64,000 bases of DNA from Serratia liquefaciens (lineage in GTDB: Bacteria > Pseudomonadota > Gammaproteobacteria > Enterobacterales > Enterobacteriaceae). This document shows positions 41,218 to 51,076 of the stretch, piece by piece; position 1 is the stretch's first letter; each line of letters opens with the position of its first letter. The position numbers and the translations under genes were made by a program. The notes below the pieces were generated by a model. The model was not told the DNA's origin and did no database searches. It saw only the letters and a list, made by a program, of their open reading frames with translations. Location: the NCBI GenBank assembly GCA_012719855.1, contig JAAXZN010000017.1:107483-171482 (forward strand). The letters run 5' to 3'.

Positions 41218-41566
41218 AAATCTCGGGTTATGGCTGCTGTTGCTGCCGATATCGCTGCTGGCGCAACCGCGGGACCCTTTCAGGCCGCTGCCCTCGCCTG
41301 ACTGCGCGACACCGGCGCAATCGCCGGCGAACTGGCAACTAAAAGGCACCATCGGGCAAGCGACGTTGCGCTATGCCTGGATCGTTACCCCTGCCGGGCA
41401 GTGGCTGCGGGCCAAACCTCGGCAAACGCTGCTGGCCGGGCGCTGGCAAGTGGAGCAGGTACTGGAACGGCAATTGACGCTCAAAGAGGCACTGGGTGAT
41501 CCGGCGTGCCCGGCCGCCGAAAACAGAGTGGTGCTGACGTTGGGAAAACATAAGGAAGAAAAATGA
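41210..41566 (+). CDS. hofP: HofP, PilP-like lipoprotein-less pilotin partner
   Basis: 118 residues. A signal-like hydrophobic start (MNKNLGLWLLLLPISLLAQP) with no lipobox cysteine leads to a PilP-type small beta domain (DPFRPLPSP, NWQLKGTIG, YAWIVTPAGQWLRAKPRQTLLAGRWQVEQVL). It overlaps hofO by 8 bases and hofQ by four. In type IV pilus systems PilP bridges the PilNO pair and the secretin. Confidence 0.83.
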   Translation: MNKNLGLWLLLLPISLLAQPRDPFRPLPSPDCATPAQSPANWQLKGTIGQATLRYAWIVTPAGQWLRAKPRQTLLAGRWQVEQVLERQLTLKEALGDPACPAAENRVVLTLGKHKEEK

Positions 41567-42807
41567 AAGGATACCGTTGGCTGCCTGTCGCGCTGCTGTG
41601 GGGGAGCGCTATCGCATACGCAGGGCAGGAACCCGCCCCCATTTCACTGGAGTTTCAGGATGCGCCGGTTGCGGTGGTATTGCAGGCGCTGGCGGATTAT
41701 CAGCAACTGAATGTGGTCACCGCTGCGGGTGTAGAGGGTAACCTGACGCTGAGATTGGATAACGTGCCCTGGCGGCAGGCGCTGGCCGTGATTTTACGCA
41801 TGGGGAAGTTGACCATGACGCTGGAGGGCAACGTCATGATGGTGTTTCCCGAGCCGAGCGAGCAGGAAAAACAGCGGCAACAGCAGGCACTGGCACAAAA
41901 ACAGCCCTTGCACAGCGTGACTCTGCCGTTGAACCATGCCGATGCGACCGAGATTGCCGAAAACCTGAATGCTCAGGGCGGTATATTGCTGAGCGAGAGG
42001 GGCAGCGTGATGGCGGACAAACGCACCAATGCCGTGCTGATCCGAGATACCGCACCGACAGTGGCGTTATTGACTCAGCGGATCGTGGAAATGGATACGC
42101 CGTTGGCACAGGTGCAATTGGCGGCGCATATCGTCACCATCAACAGCGAAAGCTTGCGGGAACTTGGCGTGCGTTGGGGATTGGCACCGGATGCGCGGCC
42201 GGCAAAGTCGTGGCAGTTGGATGGCTTCAACGTGGCGTTGCCGTTGGATCGCAGCGCCGTCAGCGCGGGTTTTCACCTGGCACGCATCGGCGGACGATTG
42301 CTGGATCTGGAGTTGATGGCGCTGGAACAGGAAAACCGGGTAGAAATTATCGCCAGCCCTCGGCTGCTGACGGCCAACCTGCAAACCGCCAGCATTAAGC
42401 AAGGCACTGAAATTCCCTATGAGGTGAAGAGTGGTTCCAGTGGGGCGACATCGATGGAGTTTAAAGAGGCGGTGCTGGGGATGGAGGTCACGCCGCAAAT
42501 TTTACCCAATGGGCGCATTACCCTGACGTTGCAAATCAGCCAGAACATGCCCGGGCGTTCAATCAGCCGTGGGGCAGGCGAGGCGCTGGCGATAGATAAG
42601 CAGGAGATCAAAACCCAGGTGACGGTGAAAGATGGCGAAACCATCGTTTTGGGCGGCGTATTTCAGCGTCATGGGGCCCGCGGGGCCGATAAGGTGCCCG
42701 GTATTGGCGATGTGCCGCTGCTGGGATCTTTGTTCAAACAGAGCAGCAAACAACATAAACGGCGCGAGCTGGTGATATTCATTACTCCGACATTGATTAA
42801 GGCCTGA
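41563..42807 (+). CDS. hofQ: HofQ, PilQ/ComE-type outer-membrane secretin
   Basis: 414 residues (about the size of E. coli HofQ). Signal peptide to about residue 20, an STN/secretin domain (ISLEFQDAPVAVVLQALADYQQLN), an N1 domain, and the secretin core with RVEIIASPRLLTAN and the closing VPGIGDVPLLGSLFK. It should form a multimeric outer-membrane channel for DNA or pilus passage. No major pilin or motor ATPase is in the window; in E. coli these lie elsewhere. Confidence 0.94.
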   Translation: MKGYRWLPVALLWGSAIAYAGQEPAPISLEFQDAPVAVVLQALADYQQLNVVTAAGVEGNLTLRLDNVPWRQALAVILRMGKLTMTLEGNVMMVFPEPSEQEKQRQQQALAQKQPLHSVTLPLNHADATEIAENLNAQGGILLSERGSVMADKRTNAVLIRDTAPTVALLTQRIVEMDTPLAQVQLAAHIVTINSESLRELGVRWGLAPDARPAKSWQLDGFNVALPLDRSAVSAGFHLARIGGRLLDLELMALEQENRVEIIASPRLLTANLQTASIKQGTEIPYEVKSGSSGATSMEFKEAVLGMEVTPQILPNGRITLTLQISQNMPGRSISRGAGEALAIDKQEIKTQVTVKDGETIVLGGVFQRHGARGADKVPGIGDVPLLGSLFKQSSKQHKRRELVIFITPTLIKA

Positions 42808-43157
42808 GCGGCAATGTGTCAGGTTCGTGGGAAATCACCTAAAGTTGATGAGCAGATGCACTTTTTTATCGCCTTGGGGGCATCTGCGTTTGACGCTGCG
42901 ACCGATTTAGCTTACAAGGGTTACCGAATTGAGCACCGAGGTTTTTTTGTTAGCGCCAAGACGCCGTTAAAAACGTATGGTTTCCCTCCTGCGGCGTGGA
43001 TTGCGATTTATTCGGTTGCCAAACTACCAAGAGTGTTGAGATAATTTTCCGTCTGATCTCGCACTATCGTTCATGAGGTTTCAGTTTAGGTCCCGCCGCT
43101 GATTTGATTGGCGGGGCGGGTTAACATTAACGAATTGTCTTAGTAATACCGAAAAAC
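42808..43157. promoter_or_regulatory. hofQ-aroK intergenic region
   Basis: 350 bases with no supported gene; a short frame at 42814-43044 has no ribosome site. CCCGCC (43092-43097) and GGCGGG (43110-43115) form a hairpin in the aroK leader 42 bases before its ATG. The aroK promoter should be here, but I could not fix it. Confidence 0.5.
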
Positions 43158-43679
43158 ATGGCAGAGAAACGCAATATCTTTCTGGTTGGGCCTATGGGTG
43201 CCGGCAAAAGCACTATTGGCCGTCAGTTAGCTCAGCAACTCAATATGGAGTTTTTCGACTCCGATCAAGAAATTGAGCGACGTACCGGAGCTGACGTGGG
43301 CTGGGTATTCGACGTGGAAGGTGAAGAAGGTTTCCGCGATCGTGAAGAAAAAGTCATTAATGAACTGACGGAAAAGCAAGGCATCGTGCTGGCTACCGGC
43401 GGCGGTTCGGTTAAATCGCGTGAAACGCGTAACCGTCTGTCGGCGCGTGGCGTAGTGGTGTATCTGGAAACCACTATCGAGAAGCAATTGGCCCGTACCC
43501 AGCGCGACAAAAAGCGTCCGCTGCTGCAGGTTGATTCTCCTCCGCGTGAAGTGCTTGAAGCGCTGGCGAAAGAGCGCAATCCGTTATACGAAGAAATTGC
43601 AGATGTCACCATCCGCACCGACGATCAAAGCGCCAAAGTGGTTGCCAACCAGATTATCAACATGCTGGAAAGCAACTGA
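43158..43679 (+). CDS. aroK: AroK, shikimate kinase I
   Basis: 173 residues, the E. coli length. The P-loop is [12 protein letters not shown] (11-22), then [16 protein letters not shown] (shikimate and Mg binding) and [13 protein letters not shown]. It phosphorylates shikimate at O3. It heads the conserved aroK-aroB-damX-dam-rpe-gph-trpS array. Confidence 0.97.
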   Translation: MAEKRNIFLVGPMGAGKSTIGRQLAQQLNMEFFDSDQEIERRTGADVGWVFDVEGEEGFRDREEKVINELTEKQGIVLATGGGSVKSRETRNRLSARGVVVYLETTIEKQLARTQRDKKRPLLQVDSPPREVLEALAKERNPLYEEIADVTIRTDDQSAKVVANQIINMLESN

Positions 43680-43772
43680 TTGCGGTTTCCGTGTTCGCCA
43701 CGGCAAATGCGGAAAGACTGATTGTGTTCCCCGCAGTAGCGGGGATAAACCACATTGAGAACTGAGCGCGAC

Positions 43773-44870
43773 ATGGAGAGAATTACCGTAACGCTTGGGG
43801 AGCGCAGCTACCCGATTACCATAGCCGCCGGATTGTTTAACGATCCGGCTTCTTTTATGCCGCTGAAGGCGGGTGAACAGGTAATGCTGGTCACCAACCA
43901 AACCCTGGCGCCACTCTATCTGGACCGCGTCCGGAAGGTGCTGGGGCAGGCCGGCGTCATGGTGGATCAGGTGATTTTACCTGATGGCGAACAGTACAAA
44001 TCCCTTGCCGTGCTTGAGCAGGTGTTCTCGGCGCTGTTGGAAAAACCGCACGGTCGCGATACCACGCTGATTGCCCTGGGCGGCGGCGTGGTGGGCGATC
44101 TGACCGGTTTTGCCGCCGCTTGTTATCAACGCGGTGTCCGCTTTATTCAGGTTCCTACCACGCTGCTGTCGCAGGTGGACTCTTCCGTTGGCGGTAAAAC
44201 CGCCGTCAATCATCCGCTCGGCAAAAACATGATCGGCGCCTTCTATCAACCCGTTTCCGTGGTGGTTGATCTGGATTGCCTGAAAACCCTGCCGGCGCGT
44301 GAGCTCTCCTCTGGTCTGGCTGAAGTGATCAAGTACGGGATCATTCTCGACCGCGATTTCTTTGTCTGGCTGGAAAACAATATCGATGCGCTGATGGCGT
44401 TGGATATGCAGGCTCTGGCCTATTGCATCCGCCGCTGCTGTGAACTCAAGGCTGAGGTGGTCGCCGCCGATGAACGCGAAAGCGGTCTGCGTGCGCTGCT
44501 GAATCTGGGCCATACTTACGGTCATGCTATCGAAGCCGAAATGGGCTATGGTGTATGGTTGCACGGTGAGGCCGTTGCCGCCGGCATGGTGATGGCGGCA
44601 GAAACCGCGCACCGTCTCGGTCAGTTCTCCGTCGAAGATATTGAACGTATTAAAGCACTGTTGCTGCGCGCCGGTTTGCCGGTGTGTGGTCCGCAGGAAA
44701 TGGCACCGGAATCTTATCTGCCACATATGTTGCGCGATAAGAAAGTACTGGCCGGTGAGCTGCGCCTGGTACTGCCGACGGCCATTGGCCAGGCGGAGGT
44801 CCGTGGCGGGGTGGGGCATGAAATGGTGCTTGCTTCGATCGCAGCTTGCCTTCCTGCACGGAATGCCTAA
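43773..44870 (+). CDS. aroB: AroB, 3-dehydroquinate synthase
   Basis: 365 residues (E. coli 362). NAD-binding [14 protein letters not shown] and [20 protein letters not shown], plus metal ligands in [27 protein letters not shown] and WLHGEAVA. It cyclises DAHP to 3-dehydroquinate, step two of the shikimate pathway. I start at MERITVTLG (43773); the frame extends six codons further upstream without a ribosome site. Confidence 0.97.
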   Translation: MERITVTLGERSYPITIAAGLFNDPASFMPLKAGEQVMLVTNQTLAPLYLDRVRKVLGQAGVMVDQVILPDGEQYKSLAVLEQVFSALLEKPHGRDTTLIALGGGVVGDLTGFAAACYQRGVRFIQVPTTLLSQVDSSVGGKTAVNHPLGKNMIGAFYQPVSVVVDLDCLKTLPARELSSGLAEVIKYGIILDRDFFVWLENNIDALMALDMQALAYCIRRCCELKAEVVAADERESGLRALLNLGHTYGHAIEAEMGYGVWLHGEAVAAGMVMAAETAHRLGQFSVEDIERIKALLLRAGLPVCGPQEMAPESYLPHMLRDKKVLAGELRLVLPTAIGQAEVRGGVGHEMVLASIAACLPARNA

Positions 44871-44969
44871 GTAAATCGGACGAAGTAACAGTGGCTTAGC
44901 CGCCGTTTACATCTATATTAATATGTGTAAAGCATGCATGGCATCGCTTTACCATCATCGGGTTAATCT

Positions 44970-45005
44970 GCCCGTGCCACGGTAGGTCTACAGTGGTGGG
45001 CTTTT
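44970..45005 (+). terminator. Possible terminator or attenuator between aroB and damX
   Basis: GCCC (44970-44973) and CCAC (44977-44980) pair with GTGG (44993-44996) and GGGC (44998-45001), with a small internal loop, followed by TTTT. It lies only 22 bases before the damX start, so it could hide or limit read-through into damX. The stem is imperfect and the T-tract short. Confidence 0.4.
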
Positions 45006-45027
45006 GCCTCTAGTTGGAGGGTTTCAG

Positions 45028-46050
45028 ATGGATGAGTTTAAACCGGAAGACGATCTCAGACCTGATAGCAGCGATCGTCGTCCTGCACGTTCGCGCAAGC
45101 CGGCTCCGGGACCGCGTTTTGCCGTTTCACGTCAGCATTTAATGATTGGTATCGGTATTTTGGTGCTGTTATTGCTGATTGTCGGCATTGGCTCGGCGCT
45201 GAAAGCGCCAACCAAGCATGAAGCGGCTCAGGAAGGCGCACAAAATGGCGCGGCCAAAGACATTAACCTGTCCGGTTCTTCGTCGCTGACGGCCGGTAAT
45301 TCCGGCGTGCCAGGCGGCACTACCGACACCAATGACAATAACGGCGTGAGCAGCAGCTCTCAGCCGCAAACCGTCAGCGTTCCACCGATCGCCAGCACCC
45401 CTACGGAAGCGCAACCGCAGCCACAACAGGGCGGCGCGCAGCAACGGGTCGATTTGCCGGGCAATATGTCGGACGCGTTGTCCGCCCAGCAAGGGCAGGT
45501 TGATACCGCGACGCAAGGCATGACGGGGCCGGCTTCGACTCTGCCGACGGCTCCTGCCACCCTGATGAACGGCGCAGCGGCGAAAGAAACCGTACGTCCG
45601 GTTCAGGGAACGGCGCCACAGCAACACAAAACGCCGGCAAAAACCGTCACCAAGCCAGCGGCTACCGCCTCGCAGCATAAAGCGCCGACCACGGTGTATA
45701 CGCCAGCGCCGACCTCTTCTGCCAAAGCGGGAGCGGCAAGTGCCAAGGTGGGCGCCGTAAGCGGCAGCGCTGGTTCGCTGCAGTCTGCACCGGCAGGCCA
45801 TTATACTCTGCAACTGAGCAGTGCCTCACGCTCCGATACGCTCAATGCGTATGCCAAGCAGCAGAAATTGCAGCATTATCTGGTGTACTCGACCCAGCGT
45901 GACGGCAAGCCTTGGTATGTGCTGGTGAGTGGTAACTATGCCTCTTCGGCAGAAGCGAAGCGTGCAATCGCGACGCTGCCGGCGGATGTTCAGGCGAAAA
46001 AACCATGGGTTCGACCTGTACGCCAGGTACAGCAAGAACTGAAAAAGTAA
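45028..46050 (+). CDS. damX: DamX, SPOR-domain cell division protein
   Basis: 340 residues, clearly shorter than the 428 of E. coli DamX. A cytoplasmic head (1-45, acidic then basic), one transmembrane helix (about 43-62, LMIGIGILVLLLLIVGIGSAL), a long low-complexity Ala/Gln/Thr/Pro periplasmic linker (about 65-255) and a C-terminal SPOR domain (about 258-335, GHYTLQLSSASRSDTLNAYAKQ). The SPOR domain binds denuded glycan at the division septum. The start at 45028 has a TTGGAGGG ribosome site; the size difference is in the linker. Confidence 0.94.
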   Translation: MDEFKPEDDLRPDSSDRRPARSRKPAPGPRFAVSRQHLMIGIGILVLLLLIVGIGSALKAPTKHEAAQEGAQNGAAKDINLSGSSSLTAGNSGVPGGTTDTNDNNGVSSSSQPQTVSVPPIASTPTEAQPQPQQGGAQQRVDLPGNMSDALSAQQGQVDTATQGMTGPASTLPTAPATLMNGAAAKETVRPVQGTAPQQHKTPAKTVTKPAATASQHKAPTTVYTPAPTSSAKAGAASAKVGAVSGSAGSLQSAPAGHYTLQLSSASRSDTLNAYAKQQKLQHYLVYSTQRDGKPWYVLVSGNYASSAEAKRAIATLPADVQAKKPWVRPVRQVQQELKK

Positions 46051-46240
46051 CCCGGTAGATTTCAAGCTGCAGTCAGACGGCAAGAGCAGGGGTTTCAGAC
46101 ATTGAGGGGCGCAGCATGCTGCGCCCATGTTAATCGGGGCGCGCCATTTAGCCCGCGACAGATGACTGAAGTGGCCTGGAAACAGGCACGAACGACCGTG
46201 CGTGGCCAACGATGCTGCGGCTTGAAGTATGAAGGGTATC
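46050..46240. repeat. Inverted-repeat intergenic element (MITE/ERIC-like) between damX and dam
   Basis: The left end TTCAAGCTGCAG (46061-46072) and the right end CTGCGGCTTGAA (46215-46226) are inverted copies at 11 of 12 positions, and outer bases (ACCC...GGGTAT) extend the similarity. Inside lies the perfect palindrome GGGCGCAGCATGCTGCGCCC (46107-46126). The GGCAAGAG and GCCAAC...GCTTGAAGTATGA...GGGTAT parts resemble a repeat I recall as common between genes in Serratia and Yersinia; this looks like a degenerate copy. It fills most of the damX-dam gap, about 90 bases before dam. Confidence 0.6.
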
Positions 46241-46328
46241 AATCACTTAAATTTGTGCGCTGATGTGCTGTCTGAAACAGAGTACAATCCGCCGCTCTGA
46301 ATTGTATAATAAGTAGCTAATTGACGGC

Positions 46329-47141
46329 ATGAAGAAAAACCGCGCTTTTTTAAAATGGGCTGGTGGAAAATACCCGCTGGTGGACGAGATTCGTCGTCAT
46401 CTACCAGCAGGCGACTGCTTAATCGAGCCCTTCGTGGGTGCGGGTTCAGTCTTTCTGAACACGGAATACGATGCCTATATTCTCGCCGACATCAACAGCG
46501 ATCTTATTAACCTGTATAACATCGTTAAGCTGCGTACGGATGACTTTGTACGTGATGCCCGCCTTCTTTTCACCGATGAATTCAATAAGTCGGATCAGTT
46601 TTACCTGCTGCGCGAAGAGTTTAATACTAGTGCCGATCCTTATCGCCGCGCGCTGCTGTTTCTTTATCTGAACCGCCACTGCTATAACGGCCTGTGCCGA
46701 TATAATCTGCGTGGGGAATTCAATGTCCCGTTTGGACGTTACAAGAAACCGTACTTCCCGGAGGAAGAGCTGTACTGGTTCGCCGAAAAATCCCGCAACG
46801 CCACTTTTGTCTGCGAGCATTACCGGGATACCATGGCAAAAGCCGAGCGTGGTACCGTGGTGTATTGCGATCCGCCGTATGCGCCATTATCGGCGACGGC
46901 GAATTTTACCGCCTACCACACCAACAGCTTCAGCATGGCCGATCAACAAAGCCTGGCGTTGATGGCGCATCAGCTTTCGGTCGAAAGCCAGGTGCCGGTA
47001 TTGATTTCCAACCACGATACCGAACTGACGCGTGACTGGTACCAGCATGCTTCGCTGTACGTGGTGAAAGCGCGCCGCACCATCAGCCGCAATATTCTTG
47101 GTCGCAGCAAAGTGAATGAACTTTTGGCGCTTTATCGTTAA
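46329..47141 (+). CDS. dam: Dam, DNA adenine methyltransferase (GATC)
   Basis: 270 residues (E. coli 278). Motif X FLKWAGGKYPL, motif I EPFVGAGSVFLN (S-adenosylmethionine binding), NRHCYNGLCRYN and the catalytic motif IV CDPPYAPL near residue 181. It methylates adenine in GATC and so governs mismatch repair strand choice, replication timing and gene control. The C-terminus is a few residues shorter than in E. coli. The gene follows damX after 278 bases that hold the repeat element. Confidence 0.97.
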   Translation: MKKNRAFLKWAGGKYPLVDEIRRHLPAGDCLIEPFVGAGSVFLNTEYDAYILADINSDLINLYNIVKLRTDDFVRDARLLFTDEFNKSDQFYLLREEFNTSADPYRRALLFLYLNRHCYNGLCRYNLRGEFNVPFGRYKKPYFPEEELYWFAEKSRNATFVCEHYRDTMAKAERGTVVYCDPPYAPLSATANFTAYHTNSFSMADQQSLALMAHQLSVESQVPVLISNHDTELTRDWYQHASLYVVKARRTISRNILGRSKVNELLALYR

Positions 47142-47142
47142 A

Positions 47143-47159
47143 CCGGGGTTACGCCCCGG
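47143..47159 (+). repeat. Hairpin between dam and rpe
   Basis: CCGGGG (47143-47148) and CCCCGG (47154-47159) pair around TTACG immediately after the dam stop. No T-tract follows, so it is probably a mild processing or pausing element within the operon. Confidence 0.45.
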
Positions 47160-47197
47160 CGTATAACAAATTCGAACCCTACGTTTGGAGATAGCGG

Positions 47198-47875
47198 ATG
47201 AAAAAATTTTTGATTGCCCCGTCCATTTTGTCGGCAGATTTTGCTCGCCTGGGTGAAGACACGGCCAACGTGCTGGCCGCCGGTGCCGACGTAGTGCACT
47301 TCGACGTGATGGATAACCACTACGTTCCCAATCTGACCATCGGGCCGATGGTTTGTCAGGCGCTACGTAACTACGGCATCACCGCACCGATTGACGTGCA
47401 TCTGATGGTGAAGCCGGTAGACCGCATAGTGCCGGACTTCGCCGCAGCGGGTGCCAGTTACATCTCTTTCCATCCGGAAGCCTCCGAACACGTCGATCGC
47501 ACCATTCAGTTGATTAAAGAGCACGGCTGTAAAGCCGGCTTGGTATTCAACCCGGCGACGCCGCTGAGCTATCTCGATTACGTGATGGACAAAATCGACG
47601 TGATCCTGCTGATGTCGGTCAACCCTGGCTTTGGCGGCCAGTCGTTTATCCACGGCACTTTGGATAAGCTGCGCCAGGTGCGCAAGCTGATCGACGAAAG
47701 CGGTCGCGATATCCGTTTGGAAGTGGATGGCGGAGTGAAGGTCGACAATATCGCCGAAATCGCCGCAGCCGGTGCAGACATGTTTGTCGCCGGTTCAGCC
47801 ATCTTCGGCAAGCCGGACTATCGCCGGGTGATTGATGATATGCGCAGCGAACTGGCGAAGGTGACGCATGGCTGA
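47198..47875 (+). CDS. rpe: Rpe, ribulose-phosphate 3-epimerase
   Basis: 225 residues, the E. coli length. TIM barrel with the family signatures [44 protein letters not shown] and LEVDGGVK. It interconverts ribulose-5-phosphate and xylulose-5-phosphate. Its end overlaps gph by 8 bases. Confidence 0.97.
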   Translation: MKKFLIAPSILSADFARLGEDTANVLAAGADVVHFDVMDNHYVPNLTIGPMVCQALRNYGITAPIDVHLMVKPVDRIVPDFAAAGASYISFHPEASEHVDRTIQLIKEHGCKAGLVFNPATPLSYLDYVMDKIDVILLMSVNPGFGGQSFIHGTLDKLRQVRKLIDESGRDIRLEVDGGVKVDNIAEIAAAGADMFVAGSAIFGKPDYRRVIDDMRSELAKVTHG

Positions 47876-48566
47876 TTTCAGTGCCATCCGCGCTCTGGCC
47901 TTTGATCTCGATGGCACGCTGGTAGACAGCGCGCCGGGACTGGCTGCCGCTATCGATATGGCGCTGGCGGAAATGGGTCTGCCGCAGGCCGGTGAGGCTC
48001 GGGTCAGCACCTGGATTGGCAATGGCGCAGACGTGCTGGTGCAACGCGCGCTGCGCTGGGCCGAAGTGGAAGCCACGCCCGAACACTGCCTGCAGCTGCG
48101 CGAACGTTTCGATCACTTCTATACGCAAACCGTGGACAGCGGCAGCCGCCTGTTTCCTCAGGTGAGGGAAACGCTGACTCAATTGGCCGCGCAAGGGTAT
48201 CCCATGGCGCTGGTGACCAACAAGCCGACGCCGTTTGTCGCCCCCTTGCTGGCTGCGCTGGGCATTCTCGATGACTTCTCGCTGATTATCGGCGGTGATG
48301 ACGTGGTGGAAAAAAAACCGCACCCGGCACCGCTGTATCTGGTTCTCGGCAAGTTGGGCCTGCGTGCCAACGAGTTACTGTTTGTGGGCGATTCCCGCAA
48401 TGATATTCAGGCGGCGCAGGCGGCTGGCTGCCCAAGCGTTGCGCTGACCTATGGTTATAACTACGGCGAGGCGATTGCCCTGAGCCATCCCGACCGCGTG
48501 TTGGAGCGCTTTGCCGATTTGTTGCCCGCTCTTGGGCTGTCATCTTTAGAGAATCAGGAAATTTAA
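47868..48566 (+). CDS. gph: Gph, phosphoglycolate phosphatase
   Basis: 232 residues, HAD family: [13 protein letters not shown] (catalytic Asp), [12 protein letters not shown] and [19 protein letters not shown]. It removes 2-phosphoglycolate formed during DNA 3'-end repair. It overlaps rpe by 8 bases and is followed by trpS after two bases. Confidence 0.96.
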   Translation: MADFSAIRALAFDLDGTLVDSAPGLAAAIDMALAEMGLPQAGEARVSTWIGNGADVLVQRALRWAEVEATPEHCLQLRERFDHFYTQTVDSGSRLFPQVRETLTQLAAQGYPMALVTNKPTPFVAPLLAALGILDDFSLIIGGDDVVEKKPHPAPLYLVLGKLGLRANELLFVGDSRNDIQAAQAAGCPSVALTYGYNYGEAIALSHPDRVLERFADLLPALGLSSLENQEI

Positions 48567-48568
48567 AC

Positions 48569-49573
48569 ATGAGTAAGCCCATCGTATTTAGCGGCGCACA
48601 GCCGTCCGGTGAACTGACCATTGGCAACTACATGGGTGCCCTGCGTCAGTGGGAGAAAATGCAGGACGATTACGACTGCATCTACTGCATCGTTGATTTG
48701 CACGCGATCACCGTACGTCAGGACGCAGAGAAACTGCGCAAAGCTACGCTGGACACGCTGGCGCTGTATCTGGCCTGCGGCATCGATCCGCAAAAGAGCA
48801 CCATCTTCGTGCAGTCTCACGTGCCGGAGCATACGCAGCTGAGCTGGGTGTTGAACTGCTATACCTATTTCGGCGAACTGAGCCGCATGACCCAGTTCAA
48901 AGACAAATCCGCACGCTATGCGGAGAACATCAACGCCGGCCTGTTCAGCTACCCGGTGCTGATGGCGGCGGATATCCTGTTGTACCAGACTAACCAGGTT
49001 CCGGTCGGTGAAGACCAGAAGCAACATCTGGAACTGAGCCGTGACATCGGTCAGCGTTTCAATGCCTTGTACGGCGATGTGTTCAAAGTCCCTGAACCGT
49101 TTATTCCCAAGTCCGGCGCTCGCGTGATGTCGCTGCAAGAGCCGACCAAGAAAATGTCCAAGTCGGACGATAACCGCAACAACGTGATTGGCCTGTTGGA
49201 AGATCCGAAAGCGGTGAGCAAGAAAATCAAACGTGCGATGACCGATTCCGAAGAGCCGCCGGTCGTGCGTTACGACGTGGCGAACAAGGCGGGGGTATCA
49301 AACCTGCTGGATATTCTCGCCGGTGTGACCGGCAAGAGCATCGCTCAGCTGGAAGCCGAGTTTGAAGGCCAGATGTACGGCCACCTGAAAGGTGCGGTAG
49401 CCGAAGCGGTATCAGGCATGCTGGGTGAGCTGCAGGAGCGTTACCACCGTTTCCGCAATGACGAGGCCCTGCTGCAGCAGGTAATGCGTGACGGCGCGGC
49501 CAAGGCTCGTGCTCGTGCGCAGGAAACGTTGGCCAAGGTTTACCAGGCGGTTGGCTTCGTGTCGCCACAGTGA
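48569..49573 (+). CDS. trpS: TrpS, tryptophanyl-tRNA synthetase
   Basis: 334 residues, the E. coli length. Class I synthetase: the HIGH-type motif is [15 protein letters not shown] (about 10-24) and KMSKS is [11 protein letters not shown] near residue 195. It charges tRNA-Trp. It closes the aroK-trpS gene array and is convergent with cysG. Confidence 0.97.
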   Translation: MSKPIVFSGAQPSGELTIGNYMGALRQWEKMQDDYDCIYCIVDLHAITVRQDAEKLRKATLDTLALYLACGIDPQKSTIFVQSHVPEHTQLSWVLNCYTYFGELSRMTQFKDKSARYAENINAGLFSYPVLMAADILLYQTNQVPVGEDQKQHLELSRDIGQRFNALYGDVFKVPEPFIPKSGARVMSLQEPTKKMSKSDDNRNNVIGLLEDPKAVSKKIKRAMTDSEEPPVVRYDVANKAGVSNLLDILAGVTGKSIAQLEAEFEGQMYGHLKGAVAEAVSGMLGELQERYHRFRNDEALLQQVMRDGAAKARARAQETLAKVYQAVGFVSPQ

Positions 49574-49585
49574 TCCTCGCCATAA

Positions 49586-49616
49586 AAGAAAAGCGGCCAT
49601 TGGCCGCTTTTTTTAC
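49586..49616. terminator. Bidirectional terminator between trpS and cysG
   Basis: AAAGCGGCC (49590-49598) pairs with GGCCGCTTT (49602-49610), followed by TTTT on the plus strand and with AAAA on the other side. Confidence 0.85.
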
Positions 49617-49623
49617 GTCTGGA

Positions 49624-51027
49624 TTAAGCCATTTGCGCCAGCGGCGGTGGTGATTCCTGGCTGGAGAACCAGTTCAGTTTGCTGCGCAGGCTCACCACGC
49701 GGCCGACGATGATCAAACTTGGGCTGGCGGCTCGCAAGGCCAGGGTTCCCAGCTGGTTCAGTTCCCCTTCGATCACCTTTTGACGACAAGAGGTGCCGTT
49801 CTCTACCAACGCCACCGGGGTGGACGCCGGCATACCGTGCGCAACCAGTTGGCGCTGGATCTCTGCCGCCTGCGTCAGGCCCATGTAAAACACCAGCGTT
49901 TGTTGTCCGGCGGCCAGCGTTGACCAGTTCAACCCGCCATCGCGCTTGGCGTGCCCCGTCACCAGCCGCACGCTTTGCGCATGGTCGCGATGGGTCAGGG
50001 GGATACCGCTGTAGGCTGAACACCCGGAAGCGGCGGTAATGCCCGGCACCACCGAGAACGGAATATTGGCGTCGGCCAGCGTTTCCAGCTCTTCGCCGCC
50101 GCGGCCAAAGATAAACGGGTCACCGCCTTTCAGTCGTACCACGCGCTTACCTTGTTGCGCCTGCTCGAGCAGGATTTGGTTAATCTGATCTTGCGGCACG
50201 CAATGGTTGCCGGCACGTTTGCCGACGAAAATGCGCTCGGCATCCCGGCGAACCAGCGTCATGACCTCATCGGAGACCAGGCGGTCATAAACCACCACGT
50301 CAGCCTGCTGGATCTGCTGCAGACCTTTCAGGGTCAACAGGCCTGCGTCACCCGGTCCGGCGCCCACCAGCACCACTTCACCGCATTGTTGCTGTTGATG
50401 GCTAAACAGCTCCTCGATCTGCCGATCCGCCAGCGGTTGGTCATTATTGGCCAAAGACTGCGCCAGGCGGTCGTGGGCAAACAGTTTTTCCCAAAAACGA
50501 CGGCGCGCACCGATATCGGCGAAGTGTTTTTTCACCCGTTGACGCAATGAACCGCCCAACTGCGCCAGCTTGCCAAGATGCTGAGGCAGCATGGCCTCCA
50601 GTTTTTCCCGCAACAGCCGCGCCAGCACCGGCGCTTTGCCGCCGGAAGACACCGCGACCATAATCGGTGAGCGATCGATAATCGACGGCATGATAAAGCT
50701 GGCGCGCTTAGGATCATCCACGACGTTGCAGAACACCCGTTGCTGATTGGCGCATTGATATACCAACGCGTTGACTTCGACCCGATCGGTGGCGGCGATC
50801 ACCAGCCACTTTTCTGCCAGCAACGCCGGGCTGAACTCGCCTTCTGCCAGCGTGACCCGGCCAAGCGCGGCCCATTCGTGAAATTGCGGGCTGAAGCTGC
50901 AGGCGTTGCCGGTCAACGCCGCGCCGGCATCCAGCAGCAGACGGGCTTTGCGTTCGGCAATCTCGCCGCCACCGACCAGCAGGCAGGCTTTGTGTTGCAG
51001 TTGGCAGAAAATCGGCAGGTAATCCAT
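49624..51027 (-). CDS. cysG: CysG, siroheme synthase
   Basis: 467 residues (E. coli 457). The N-terminal half is a dehydrogenase/ferrochelatase with NAD-binding [15 protein letters not shown] and the serine of [17 protein letters not shown]; the C-terminal half is a uroporphyrinogen-III methyltransferase with [22 protein letters not shown] and [16 protein letters not shown]. It makes siroheme, the cofactor of NirB encoded in the same operon. I start at [10 protein letters not shown] (51027); it follows nirC after 49 bases. Confidence 0.97.
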   Translation of the reverse strand: MDYLPIFCQLQHKACLLVGGGEIAERKARLLLDAGAALTGNACSFSPQFHEWAALGRVTLAEGEFSPALLAEKWLVIAATDRVEVNALVYQCANQQRVFCNVVDDPKRASFIMPSIIDRSPIMVAVSSGGKAPVLARLLREKLEAMLPQHLGKLAQLGGSLRQRVKKHFADIGARRRFWEKLFAHDRLAQSLANNDQPLADRQIEELFSHQQQQCGEVVLVGAGPGDAGLLTLKGLQQIQQADVVVYDRLVSDEVMTLVRRDAERIFVGKRAGNHCVPQDQINQILLEQAQQGKRVVRLKGGDPFIFGRGGEELETLADANIPFSVVPGITAASGCSAYSGIPLTHRDHAQSVRLVTGHAKRDGGLNWSTLAAGQQTLVFYMGLTQAAEIQRQLVAHGMPASTPVALVENGTSCRQKVIEGELNQLGTLALRAASPSLIIVGRVVSLRSKLNWFSSQESPPPLAQMA

Positions 51028-51076
51028 CGGCAATCCTCGGGGCAATCAGCAGTGGGGCGCCAAGCGCCCCGGAATA

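Noticed and set aside
42814..43044. 76-codon frame between hofQ and aroK
   Set aside because: No ribosome site, no family resemblance, and it occupies the expected aroK promoter region.
46107..46126. Palindrome before dam as a rho-independent terminator of damX
   Set aside because: The stem is perfect but no T-tract follows on either side, and it lies inside a larger inverted-repeat element.
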